Shown: piece by piece, positions 53,314 through 60,448 of the stretch
How positions within the stretch are numbered: position 1 is the first letter of the stretch
Layout: every line of letters begins with the position of its first letter
Source of the DNA: an uncultured Burkholderiales bacterium
GTDB taxonomy: Bacteria; Pseudomonadota; Gammaproteobacteria; Burkholderiales; Thiobacillaceae
Assembly (NCBI GenBank): GCA_937949525.1
Contig: CALEDT010000001.1
Location: forward strand, 1 to 64,000
Direction: 5' to 3'
Length of the DNA: 64,000 nucleotides
Notes under the pieces: model-generated
Database searches by the model: none
Told to the model about the DNA's origin: nothing
What the model saw: the letters and a program-made list of their open reading frames with translations, nothing else
Made by a program: the position numbers and the translations under genes

Positions 53314-54711
53314 GTGACTCCGGAATGGCTCGCGCCGCTGATGCTGCTGGGCCTGGTGGCCTTCCTGCTGCTCGGCTATCCGGTGGCGTTCGCGCTCGCG
53401 GCCAACGGCCTGCTGTTCGCGCTGGCCGGCATGGGCCTTGGCCTGTTCGGTTTCGACCAACTGCTGGCGCTGCCGGAGCGGGTGTTCGGCATCCTCGGCA
53501 ACGGCACGCTGCTGGCCATCCCGTTCTTCACCTTCATGGGCCTGGTGCTGGAGCGCAGCGGCATGGCGGAGGAACTGCTCGACACCATGGGGCAGTTGTT
53601 CGGCGCGATGCGCGGCGGCCTGGCTTACGCGGTGGTGGTGGTGGGCGCGCTGCTGGCGGCGACCACCGGCGTGGTGGCGGCTTCGGTGATCGCCATGGGT
53701 CTGATCTCCCTGCCCATCATGCTACGTTACGGCTATGACCGGCGCATCGCCACCGGTGTCATCGCCGCCTCGGGCACGCTGGCGCAGATCATCCCGCCGT
53801 CGCTGGTGCTGATCGTGCTGGCGGATCAGCTCGCGGTGTCGGTGGGCGACATGTATCGCGGCGCGCTGCTGCCCAGTCTGCTGTTGGCGGGGGCCTACCT
53901 GCTGTTCGTGTTCGTGCTCACCGTGGTGCGGCCGGCGGCGGTGCCGGCGCTGCCGCCGGCCGCGCGCACGCTGCATGGCGGTGCGCTGGCGCGGCGGGTG
54001 CTGGTGTCCATGCTGCCGCCGCTGGCGCTGATCTTCCTGGTGCTGGGCACCATTCTGCTGAGCATCGCCACGCCCACCGAGGGCGGCGCCATGGGCGCGC
54101 TGGGCGCGCTGCTGCTGGCCTGGGCCAAGGGGCGGCTGCGCGGCCCGGTGCTGGCTCAGGCGCTGGACAGCACGGCGCGTCTGACCAGCTTCGTGGTGTT
54201 CATCCTGATCGGCTCCACCGTGTTCGCGCTGGTGTTCCGCCTGCTCGACGGCGACCTGTGGCTGGAGCACCTGCTGACCGGCCTGCCGGGCGGTGCGCTG
54301 GGATTTCTGATCGTGGTCAGCCTGGTGGTTTTCCTGCTGGCGTTCTTTCTGGATTTCTTCGAGATCGCCTTCATCGTCGTACCGCTGCTGGCGCCGGTGG
54401 CGCACAAGCTCGGCATCGATCTGGTGTGGTTCGGCGTGTTGCTGGGCATCAACATGCAGACTTCTTTCCTGTCGCCGCCGTTCGGCTTCTCGTTGTTCTA
54501 CCTGCGCAGCGTGGCGCCGCGCACGGTCAGCACCGCCGACATCTATCGCGGCGTGGTGCCGTTCCTGGCGATCCAGGTGTGCATGGTGGGGCTGGTGTTG
54601 GCCTTTCCCGGCCTGGTGTTGCACGCGCCCGAGGCGGTGTCGGGCGGCGTGTTCGAGATTCCGCTGGAGGGGCTCGATACCGACGATTTCCTGCCGCCGG
54701 AGTGGCGCTGA
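53314..54711 (+). CDS. dctM: TRAP transporter large permease (DctM-like)
   Basis: A 465-residue membrane protein with about 12 helices, the Na+-coupled translocating subunit of a TRAP transporter. LGYPVAFALAANGLLFAL near the start, IPFFTFMGLVLERSG, ASGTLAQIIPPSLVLIVLAD (20) and the C-terminal INMQTSFLSPPFGFSLFYLR (20) are typical. It starts with GTG behind a strong gaggaggg site. The pair dctQ-dctM lacks a substrate-binding gene here, which may be encoded elsewhere. It converges with the cytochrome c gene. Confidence 0.93.
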   Translation: MTPEWLAPLMLLGLVAFLLLGYPVAFALAANGLLFALAGMGLGLFGFDQLLALPERVFGILGNGTLLAIPFFTFMGLVLERSGMAEELLDTMGQLFGAMRGGLAYAVVVVGALLAATTGVVAASVIAMGLISLPIMLRYGYDRRIATGVIAASGTLAQIIPPSLVLIVLADQLAVSVGDMYRGALLPSLLLAGAYLLFVFVLTVVRPAAVPALPPAARTLHGGALARRVLVSMLPPLALIFLVLGTILLSIATPTEGGAMGALGALLLAWAKGRLRGPVLAQALDSTARLTSFVVFILIGSTVFALVFRLLDGDLWLEHLLTGLPGGALGFLIVVSLVVFLLAFFLDFFEIAFIVVPLLAPVAHKLGIDLVWFGVLLGINMQTSFLSPPFGFSLFYLRSVAPRTVSTADIYRGVVPFLAIQVCMVGLVLAFPGLVLHAPEAVSGGVFEIPLEGLDTDDFLPPEWR

Positions 54712-54739
54712 CCACCCGCTGCGCGAGCGGTCGGTTCGA

Positions 54740-55045
54740 TCAGTTCAGCGACAAGATCCACTTGGCCAGCGCGGGCGCGTCGCTGGCAGCCTTGGGTTGC
54801 GGCGGCATCGGCACCTTGCCGTACTTGCCCTTGACGCCCTTGGTGATGGCTTCGGCCAAGGTTTTCTCGGCATCCGCCTGGCCCTTGTTCTTGGCGGCGA
54901 TCTCCTTCCAGGTCGGCCCCATCATCTTCTTGTCCATGGCGTGGCAGGTGGTGCATTTGTGCTGGGTGGCGAGCTCCGCGCTGGCGAGGGCGGTGCCGGA
55001 CAGCAGCACGGATGTGGCGAGGGCGGCGGCGAGGGCGAGCTTCAT
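54740..55045 (-). CDS. Class I cytochrome c
   Basis: A 101-residue exported monohaem cytochrome. A signal peptide (to about residue 22, ending ALASA) is followed by the haem site CTTCH (31-35). The axial Met is probably in KVPMPPQ near residue 79, and MMGPTWKEIAAK is typical of cytochrome c551/c552-like proteins. I prefer the ATG at 55045, which has aaagga seven bases before it, over 55060. The promoter carries a near-ideal FNR-like box. It could accept electrons from sulfur or nitrogen oxidation chains; no partner is adjacent. Confidence 0.92.
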   Translation of the reverse strand: MKLALAAALATSVLLSGTALASAELATQHKCTTCHAMDKKMMGPTWKEIAAKNKGQADAEKTLAEAITKGVKGKYGKVPMPPQPKAASDAPALAKWILSLN

Positions 55046-55100
55046 GGCTTTTCCTTTCATGGGCTGCGTGAATGAAACAGGACTTGCAAGTCTTTAACGG

Positions 55101-55141
55101 AGTATAGGGGCATCGGTTGACGCGGCTTTGACTTGCGTCAA
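55101..55141 (-). promoter_or_regulatory. FNR/Anr-type promoter of the cytochrome c gene
   Basis: A perfect palindrome ttgac-ttgc-gtcaa (55128-55141) matches the FNR-family pattern TTGAy-N4-rTCAA. On the minus strand TATACT (55106-55101) is a good -10 with no good -35. The palindrome centre lies about 40.5 bp upstream of the start site this predicts (near 55094), the class II activator position. A further perfect 12-bp palindrome gacttgcaagtc (55081-55092) sits just past the start site. Oxygen- or NO-responsive control is therefore likely, though not proven. Confidence 0.65.
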
Positions 55142-55158
55142 TCCGCGCCTGCGCAGGG

Positions 55159-55971
55159 CTACCACTGCACCACGTGCACGTGGCTCAGGCTGCGCCCGAG
55201 GAATCGCTCGCCGATGGTCTGGAAACGCAACGGCACGTCGGTCACCCAATAGTGGTATTCCGGCGCGGCGCGCGACGGCGTATGCAGGCCGCGCGCCCCG
55301 AGCAGTTGCGCAGCCTGTTCGGCCATGGCTTCGGCGGAATCGACCAGGGTTACATCCGGACCCGCTTCGTCCTGCAACAGGGGTTTGAGCAGCGGGTAAT
55401 GGGTGCAGCCCAACACCAGCGTATCGATGCGTTCGGCCAGCACCGGTCTGAGATACTCGCGCGCGGTCAGGCGCGTCACCGGATGGTCCAGCCAGCCTTC
55501 CTCCACCAGCGGCACCAGCAGCGCGCAGGCCTGCGAGGTCAGCCGCACGTCGGCATCGATGCCATGGATGGCGCGCGCGTAGGCATTGCTGTTGATGGTG
55601 GTGGGCGTGCCGATGACGCCGATGCGGCGGCTGCGCGAGGCCGCCAGGGCCGACACCGCGCCGGCTTCGATGACGTCGAGCACCGGTGTGGGCGACAGGT
55701 CGCGCACCACCTGTGCGGCCACTGCCGCCATGGTGTTGCAGGCGATGATCAGCAGCTTGACCCGCTTCTCCAGTAGGAATTCGGCGATCTGCGTGGTGTA
55801 GTGCGCGATGGTCTGCACCGACTTGACGCCATAGGGCACGCGCGCGGTATCGCCGAAGTAGTGGATCGATTCGAACGGCAGGCGCTCCATCAGCGCACGT
55901 ACGACGGTGAGCCCGCCGACGCCCGAGTCGAACACGCCGATCGGGCTCAAGGGGTTGGGGTCAGCGGGCAT
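55159..55971 (-). CDS. murI: Glutamate racemase
   Basis: A 270-residue enzyme making D-glutamate for peptidoglycan. IGVFDSGVGGLTVVRAL (11-27) and the two catalytic cysteines, Cys78 in IIACNTM and Cys189 in LGCTHYP, are intact. PYGVKS near residue 46 is also conserved. Length is normal. It is 27 bp downstream of queG on the same strand and precedes the cytochrome promoter region. Confidence 0.96.
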   Translation of the reverse strand: MPADPNPLSPIGVFDSGVGGLTVVRALMERLPFESIHYFGDTARVPYGVKSVQTIAHYTTQIAEFLLEKRVKLLIIACNTMAAVAAQVVRDLSPTPVLDVIEAGAVSALAASRSRRIGVIGTPTTINSNAYARAIHGIDADVRLTSQACALLVPLVEEGWLDHPVTRLTAREYLRPVLAERIDTLVLGCTHYPLLKPLLQDEAGPDVTLVDSAEAMAEQAAQLLGARGLHTPSRAAPEYHYWVTDVPLRFQTIGERFLGRSLSHVHVVQW

Positions 55972-55998
55972 GACGGGAGGATCGTTGGTGGGCGCGGA

Positions 55999-57090
55999 TC
56001 ATGGCGCGGGTGGCTGCTGGGCGAGCGCCCATTGTACGTGTTCGCGCACCAGCGCCGACCGGTGGTCGGCACGCGCGTGCAGCGCCGCGCGCAGCGCCAT
56101 GGCATCCGCCGCGCCGGTGGCCGGATGCGCCAAGGCGTTGCCCAACGCCACGGCGAGATTGCGCAGCCAGCGTTCGTGGCCGATCCGACGGATGGGCGAA
56201 CCCTGCAACCGATCGAGAAAGGTCGTTTCCTGCCATGCGAACAGTGCCACCAGCGTCGCCCGATCCAGGCCGTTGCGCGGCTGGAAATCCGGCTCGGTGA
56301 CCGGGCGCGCGAAGCGGTTCCAGGGGCAGACCAACTGGCAGTCGTCGCAGCCGTAGATGCGGTTGCCCAGCATCGGGCGCAGTTCCAGCGGAATGGCGCC
56401 GCGATGCTCGATGGTCAGGTAGGAGATGCAGCGGCGCGCATCCAGCCGGTAGGGCGCGACGATGGCGGCGGTCGGGCAGACGTCGATGCAGGCGCTGCAG
56501 GTGCCGCAGTGATTCGACGTCGGCGCATCGGGCGGAAAGGGCAGATCGACGTACAGCTCGCCGAGAAAGAACCAGGAGCCGGTCCGTTCCAGCAGCAGCG
56601 TGTGTTTGCCGCGCCAGCCCAACCCGGCGCCCTGGGCCAGCGCCACCTCCATCACCGGCGCGCTGTCGGCGAAGGCGCGGAACGCGAACGGGCCGATCGC
56701 TTGCGTCAGGCGCTCGGCCAGGCGCGCCAGCCGTTGGCGCACGATGCGGTGGTAGTCACGCCCCAGCGCGTAGCGCGAGGCATAGGCGCGCGTCGGCGCG
56801 GCCAGGGTCGTGTGCGCGTCGGCGGCGGTCGGCAGGTAGTCGAGCCTGGCGCTGATGACGCCGACGGTGCCCGGCACCAGCCGGTCGGGGTGAGCGCGGT
56901 CGGCGCCATGCCGCGCCATATAATCCATGTCGCCATGACAGCCCGCCGCCAGCCAGTCCATGAGTGCCCGTTCCGCCCCCTCCAGACGGGTGGAGGCAAA
57001 GCCGATCGCGGCGAAGCCCAGTTCCCGGCCCCATTGCCGGATCGATGGTTTCAGCGCTTGCAGGCTCTCGGGAGTGGGTTCGCCGGGCAT
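55999..57090 (-). CDS. queG: Epoxyqueuosine reductase QueG
   Basis: A 363-residue cobalamin-dependent iron-sulfur enzyme catalysing the last step of queuosine formation in tRNA. The two [4Fe-4S] motifs CGTCSACIDVCP (about 185-196) and CDDCQLVCPWNRF (about 238-250) are complete. HGDMDYMARH near residue 55 and YALGRDYHRIVR are family landmarks. The ATG at 57090 gives a normal start. It is divergent from tsaE with only 14 bp between starts, so the promoters must overlap coding sequence. The adjacency of queG and tsaE, both tRNA-modification genes, is common in proteobacteria. Confidence 0.96.
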   Translation of the reverse strand: MPGEPTPESLQALKPSIRQWGRELGFAAIGFASTRLEGAERALMDWLAAGCHGDMDYMARHGADRAHPDRLVPGTVGVISARLDYLPTAADAHTTLAAPTRAYASRYALGRDYHRIVRQRLARLAERLTQAIGPFAFRAFADSAPVMEVALAQGAGLGWRGKHTLLLERTGSWFFLGELYVDLPFPPDAPTSNHCGTCSACIDVCPTAAIVAPYRLDARRCISYLTIEHRGAIPLELRPMLGNRIYGCDDCQLVCPWNRFARPVTEPDFQPRNGLDRATLVALFAWQETTFLDRLQGSPIRRIGHERWLRNLAVALGNALAHPATGAADAMALRAALHARADHRSALVREHVQWALAQQPPAP

Positions 57091-57104
57091 GACGGGATGA
57101 TAGC

Positions 57105-57563
57105 GTGAGCCTGTGCGTCGATCTGCCCGACGAAGCGGCGACGCTGGCGCTGGGTGCACGCCTGGGCGCCGTGCTGGCCCCCGGTCTGAACATCTGGCTG
57201 CGCGGCCACCTCGGTGCCGGCAAAACCACGCTGACGCGCGGCGTGCTGCGCGGACTCGGTTTTGCTGGCAGAGTCAAGAGTCCGACCTATACTTTGGTTG
57301 AACTTTATGCTTTATCGAGGTTTAATCTATATCACTTTGATTTGTTTCGGTTTGCCGATCCGGATGAATGGCATGACGCGGGCTTTCGCGAATACTTCAA
57401 CGCCGCCAGCGTGTGCTTGGTGGAATGGCCGGACAAGGCGCGCGGCGCCGTGCCGGCGCCGGATTTGTGCATCGACCTGGACATCCTGGACCATGGCCGG
57501 GTCGCGCACATCGAGGCAATGACGGAGGAGGGACGGGCATGCATCGCGCGTATGGGTACCTGA
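57105..57563 (+). CDS. tsaE: tRNA threonylcarbamoyladenosine biosynthesis ATPase TsaE
   Basis: A 152-residue P-loop protein required for the t6A37 modification of tRNA with TsaB and TsaD. Walker A GHLGAGKT is at 34-41. VKSPTYTLVE (about 57-66) and NLYHFDLFRF (about 74-83) are diagnostic. The start is GTG, since no ATG fits. The codons between about 57285 and 57360 are strikingly A/T-rich compared with both flanks, though the protein there is the best conserved part. It overlaps the amidase gene by 25 bp; the order tsaE-amiC is conserved in many proteobacteria. Confidence 0.94.
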   Translation: MSLCVDLPDEAATLALGARLGAVLAPGLNIWLRGHLGAGKTTLTRGVLRGLGFAGRVKSPTYTLVELYALSRFNLYHFDLFRFADPDEWHDAGFREYFNAASVCLVEWPDKARGAVPAPDLCIDLDILDHGRVAHIEAMTEEGRACIARMGT

Positions 57564-58756
57564 TCGGTCTGCTGCTGATGCTGCTGGCGGGCGCGGCTGC
57601 CGCCACGGTCACCGCCACGCGCGTGTGGCCTTCGCCCGAATACACCCGCATCACGCTGGAACTGGCCGCGGAAGTCGGCCACAAGCATTTCACGCTGACC
57701 GGCCCGGACCGGCTGGTGCTGGACTTGGAGGGCGTGGAACCGGTGGCGGCGCTGACCGAACTGGCCGGCAAGGTGGCTGCCAACGATCCCTACATCGCCG
57801 GCATCCGCGTGGCGCGCAATCGCCCCGGCGTGACGCGTGTCGTGGTCGAGCTGAAGACGGCGGTGCGGCCGCAGGTGTTCACGCTGCGTCCGATGGGGGA
57901 ATACGGCCATCGCCTGGTCATGGACCTGTACCCGGCCTCGCTCGACGCCATCGAACGCCAGGTGGAGAACGCGATCGCCCAGGCCGGCGGCAGCACCGCC
58001 GGCAGTGCCCAGGCGGGCGGCGCCCGGTCGGCGTACACGCGGCTGATCACCATCGCCATCGATGCCGGCCACGGCGGCGAGGATCCCGGCGCGATCGGCG
58101 CGCGCGGCACGCGCGAGAAGGACGTGACGCTGTCCATCGCCCGCCGGCTCAAGGCCATGATCGACAAGCAGGACAACATGCGCGCGGTGCTGACGCGCGA
58201 TGGCGACTATTTCGTCGCGCTGCACGAACGGGTCAACCGCGCGCGCCGCGCCAACGCCGATCTGTTCGTGTCGGTGCATGCGGACGCCTGGGTGCGGCCG
58301 GATGCGCGCGGCTCGTCCGTGTATGCCCTGTCGGAGCGCGGCGCCACCTCCGCGGCCGCACAATGGCTGGCCAAGCGCGAGAACGACGCCGACCTGATCG
58401 GCGGCGTCAACCTCGCAGTGCGCGACCGCTATCTGAAGCAGACCTTGATCGACCTGTCGCAGACCGCGCAGATCGCCGACAGCCTGATCGTCGGCCGCGA
58501 GGTACTGGAGGAACTGGGCGGCATCAACCGGCTGCACAAGCCGCGCGTCGAGCAGGCCGGTTTCGCCGTGCTCAAGGCACCGGACATTCCCTCCATCCTG
58601 GTGGAGACCGCCTTCATCTCCAACCCGGAGGAGGAGAAGCGGCTCAACGACGAGGCCTACCAGGACAAGATGGCGGCCGCCATCGTCAACGGCATCAAGC
58701 GCTATTTCGAGCGCAACCCGCCGCTGGCGCGCGACCGGCCGGCGCGCAATCTCTGA
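57539..58756 (+). CDS. amiC: N-acetylmuramoyl-L-alanine amidase with AMIN domain
   Basis: A 405-residue periplasmic amidase that splits daughter cells by cutting peptide stems from peptidoglycan. A signal peptide (to about residue 22) precedes an AMIN septum-targeting domain (about 25-130; YTRITLELAAEVGHKHFTL). The Amidase_3 catalytic domain follows, with zinc ligands in DAGHGGEDPGA, REKDVTL and VSVHAD, and the catalytic Glu in LVETAFISN. Its start lies inside the tsaE gene. The family includes AmiA/B/C; AMIN supports AmiC or AmiB. Confidence 0.93.
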   Translation: MHRAYGYLIGLLLMLLAGAAAATVTATRVWPSPEYTRITLELAAEVGHKHFTLTGPDRLVLDLEGVEPVAALTELAGKVAANDPYIAGIRVARNRPGVTRVVVELKTAVRPQVFTLRPMGEYGHRLVMDLYPASLDAIERQVENAIAQAGGSTAGSAQAGGARSAYTRLITIAIDAGHGGEDPGAIGARGTREKDVTLSIARRLKAMIDKQDNMRAVLTRDGDYFVALHERVNRARRANADLFVSVHADAWVRPDARGSSVYALSERGATSAAAQWLAKRENDADLIGGVNLAVRDRYLKQTLIDLSQTAQIADSLIVGREVLEELGGINRLHKPRVEQAGFAVLKAPDIPSILVETAFISNPEEEKRLNDEAYQDKMAAAIVNGIKRYFERNPPLARDRPARNL

Positions 58757-58766
58757 CGCCTCGGTC

Positions 58767-58789
58767 CACGGCGGCCCGATGTCGCCGTG
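58767..58789. terminator. Hairpin between convergent amiC and DUF302 genes
   Basis: cacggcg-gcccgatgt-cgccgtg gives a seven-pair stem in the 51-bp space between two converging stops. No T-run follows on either side, so efficiency is doubtful. Confidence 0.35.
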
Positions 58790-58807
58790 CGCGCCGCGCC
58801 GGAGCGG

Positions 58808-59554
58808 TCACAGGTCGCCGTTGGCGCCCGCCAGCATGATCTCTTCCATCTTGTTGCGGATTTCGATGGCGCCGCGCGCGAGGTCCGAGGTGATGCCCAA
58901 GGCCTGTTCGTAGCCCGTGACCCAGTCCAGATTCCAGTCCAGCATCATCACCCAGATATTCTTGTCGGCATCCTCCATGACCGCGATGCGGCAGGGCAGG
59001 AATACCAGGAACTCCGGACTGATCCTGAGCAGGTCGCGGCCGACGGCGATGTCGCAGAAGCTGTGCACCTCGATGCGCGGCGCCTCGAAGTCGTTCAGCA
59101 CCGCCTGGAAATCCTTGTACATCAGGTTGCTGCCGACGTACTTGAAGTTGAGCTGGTTGGCGCGCAGCATCATCGATTCCAGCACCTCGTCGAAGCTCAG
59201 GCCGGGCTTCGCCTTGACCTTGTGTGCCGCCCAGTTCATCGCGTCCGCCATGCTCATGCGGAACACGTTGGTCATCAACGGCATCATCATCTGCATCATC
59301 TGCCGCTTGGTTTCCTGTGGAATCGGCGGCCGCATGGTGTAGGGCTTGGTAGACGCCGGGCGCGGCGCACCGATCAGCGGCAGCGGCATGCCGGCGAATG
59401 GCAGGGACAGCGACGGCGCGACCGGGCGCGGCACCATCTGCAGGTAGGGGTTGGGTGCGCCGGGTGGGGTGATGCTGTAGACCTGCTGGGCGTTCGCGCC
59501 GCTGCCGAGCACGCACGCGGCGACGGCCGCGGCGAGGCGGAATGGGTGCTTCAT
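58808..59554 (-). CDS. DUF302-domain exported protein
   Basis: A 248-residue protein with an N-terminal signal peptide (MKHPFRLAAAVAACVLGSGA, cleaved near ANA) and a DUF302 domain in the second half. Landmarks are APRIEVHSFCDIAVGRDLL, LVFLPCRIAVMED and MLDWNLDWVTGYEQAL. The middle is Met- and Pro-rich (RQMMQMMMPLMT). DUF302 proteins are frequent in sulfur-oxidising bacteria but have no settled role. A strong aggagaga site precedes the ATG. The DsbA-like gene lies 153 bp upstream in the same direction. Confidence 0.8.
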   Translation of the reverse strand: MKHPFRLAAAVAACVLGSGANAQQVYSITPPGAPNPYLQMVPRPVAPSLSLPFAGMPLPLIGAPRPASTKPYTMRPPIPQETKRQMMQMMMPLMTNVFRMSMADAMNWAAHKVKAKPGLSFDEVLESMMLRANQLNFKYVGSNLMYKDFQAVLNDFEAPRIEVHSFCDIAVGRDLLRISPEFLVFLPCRIAVMEDADKNIWVMMLDWNLDWVTGYEQALGITSDLARGAIEIRNKMEEIMLAGANGDL

Positions 59555-59707
59555 GTCTCTCTCCTGTATGCGTGTGCCGTGCCGGCGCGCGGAGTGCGAT
59601 GCGCCCCGACAGGCGCAAGGGTATTCCATGTCGGGTTCACGGCCAATCCCCATGCGTGGCATGGACCTGATCGGCGTCAATGTCCGCACCAGCGGATTTC
59701 CGGACGC

Positions 59708-60448
59708 TCAGCCTCGCGCCGCGCGCACGCGCGCGATCAGGTCGTCGGCGATGATCAGCAAGTCTTCCAGCCGGCGAGCTTGACGACCCACGACGGCGTA
59801 ACGACCGTCGATGGTCAGCAGCGGTACACCCTCCACCCGGTAATCGCGCGCGAGCTGGTCGGCGCGGGCGATGCGGCTCTGCATGGCGAAGCCGTCGAAC
59901 TGGGCCGCAAAGCGTTGTGCATCGATGCCGTTGCGCGCTGCCCAGGCGGTGATCTCGGCTTCGCTGTTCAACGGTTCGCGCCGGGTGTGGATGGCATCGA
60001 ACACCGCCTGATCCAGGCGCGCCAGCTCACCCAGGCTGTCCAGCGTGTAGTAGAGCCGGGCCAGATTGCGCCAGGCGGCGCGGCCGAAGGTCACCGGCAC
60101 GCGCCGGAAGGCCACGTCGGCCGGCAGCGCGTGTTCCCAGGCGCCGATCAGCGGGTTGAAGTTGGCGCAGTGCACGCAGCCATAGGAGAAGAATTCCAGC
60201 ACCTCGATGCGGCCGGGGCTTTCGCCCGGCTGAGGCGGGTCGATGGCCACCCAGTCGATGCCCTCCCCGGGAGCGCCGCCGCCCGTGGTACGGGTGCCGC
60301 CGGTGCCGCCTGCGACGGGGCTGGCCGGTGCAACCGGTGCGGATGGCTGCTCGGCGCCGCAGGCCGTCAGCAAAGCGCCGGCGGCGCCGGCGAGCAGGTG
60401 GCGGTGGAAGCGCCGGCGTCCGGCGTCGATCGGTATTGCATGTCTCAT
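59708..60448 (-). CDS. DsbA-like thiol:disulfide interchange lipoprotein
   Basis: A 246-residue protein with an N-terminal signal ending in lipobox LLTAC (Cys30), a low-complexity Gly/Thr/Ala linker (about 35-62) and a thioredoxin-fold DsbA domain. The active site is YGCVHC (Cys91, Cys94), the cis-Pro is in EGVPLLTIDGRY, and the helical insert lies between. Periplasmic DsbA is usually soluble; a lipidated version would be membrane-attached. The start overlaps the stop of the large GGDEF-EAL gene by four bases, so they are co-transcribed. CcmG-like function is an alternative. Confidence 0.88.
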   Translation of the reverse strand: MRHAIPIDAGRRRFHRHLLAGAAGALLTACGAEQPSAPVAPASPVAGGTGGTRTTGGGAPGEGIDWVAIDPPQPGESPGRIEVLEFFSYGCVHCANFNPLIGAWEHALPADVAFRRVPVTFGRAAWRNLARLYYTLDSLGELARLDQAVFDAIHTRREPLNSEAEITAWAARNGIDAQRFAAQFDGFAMQSRIARADQLARDYRVEGVPLLTIDGRYAVVGRQARRLEDLLIIADDLIARVRAARG

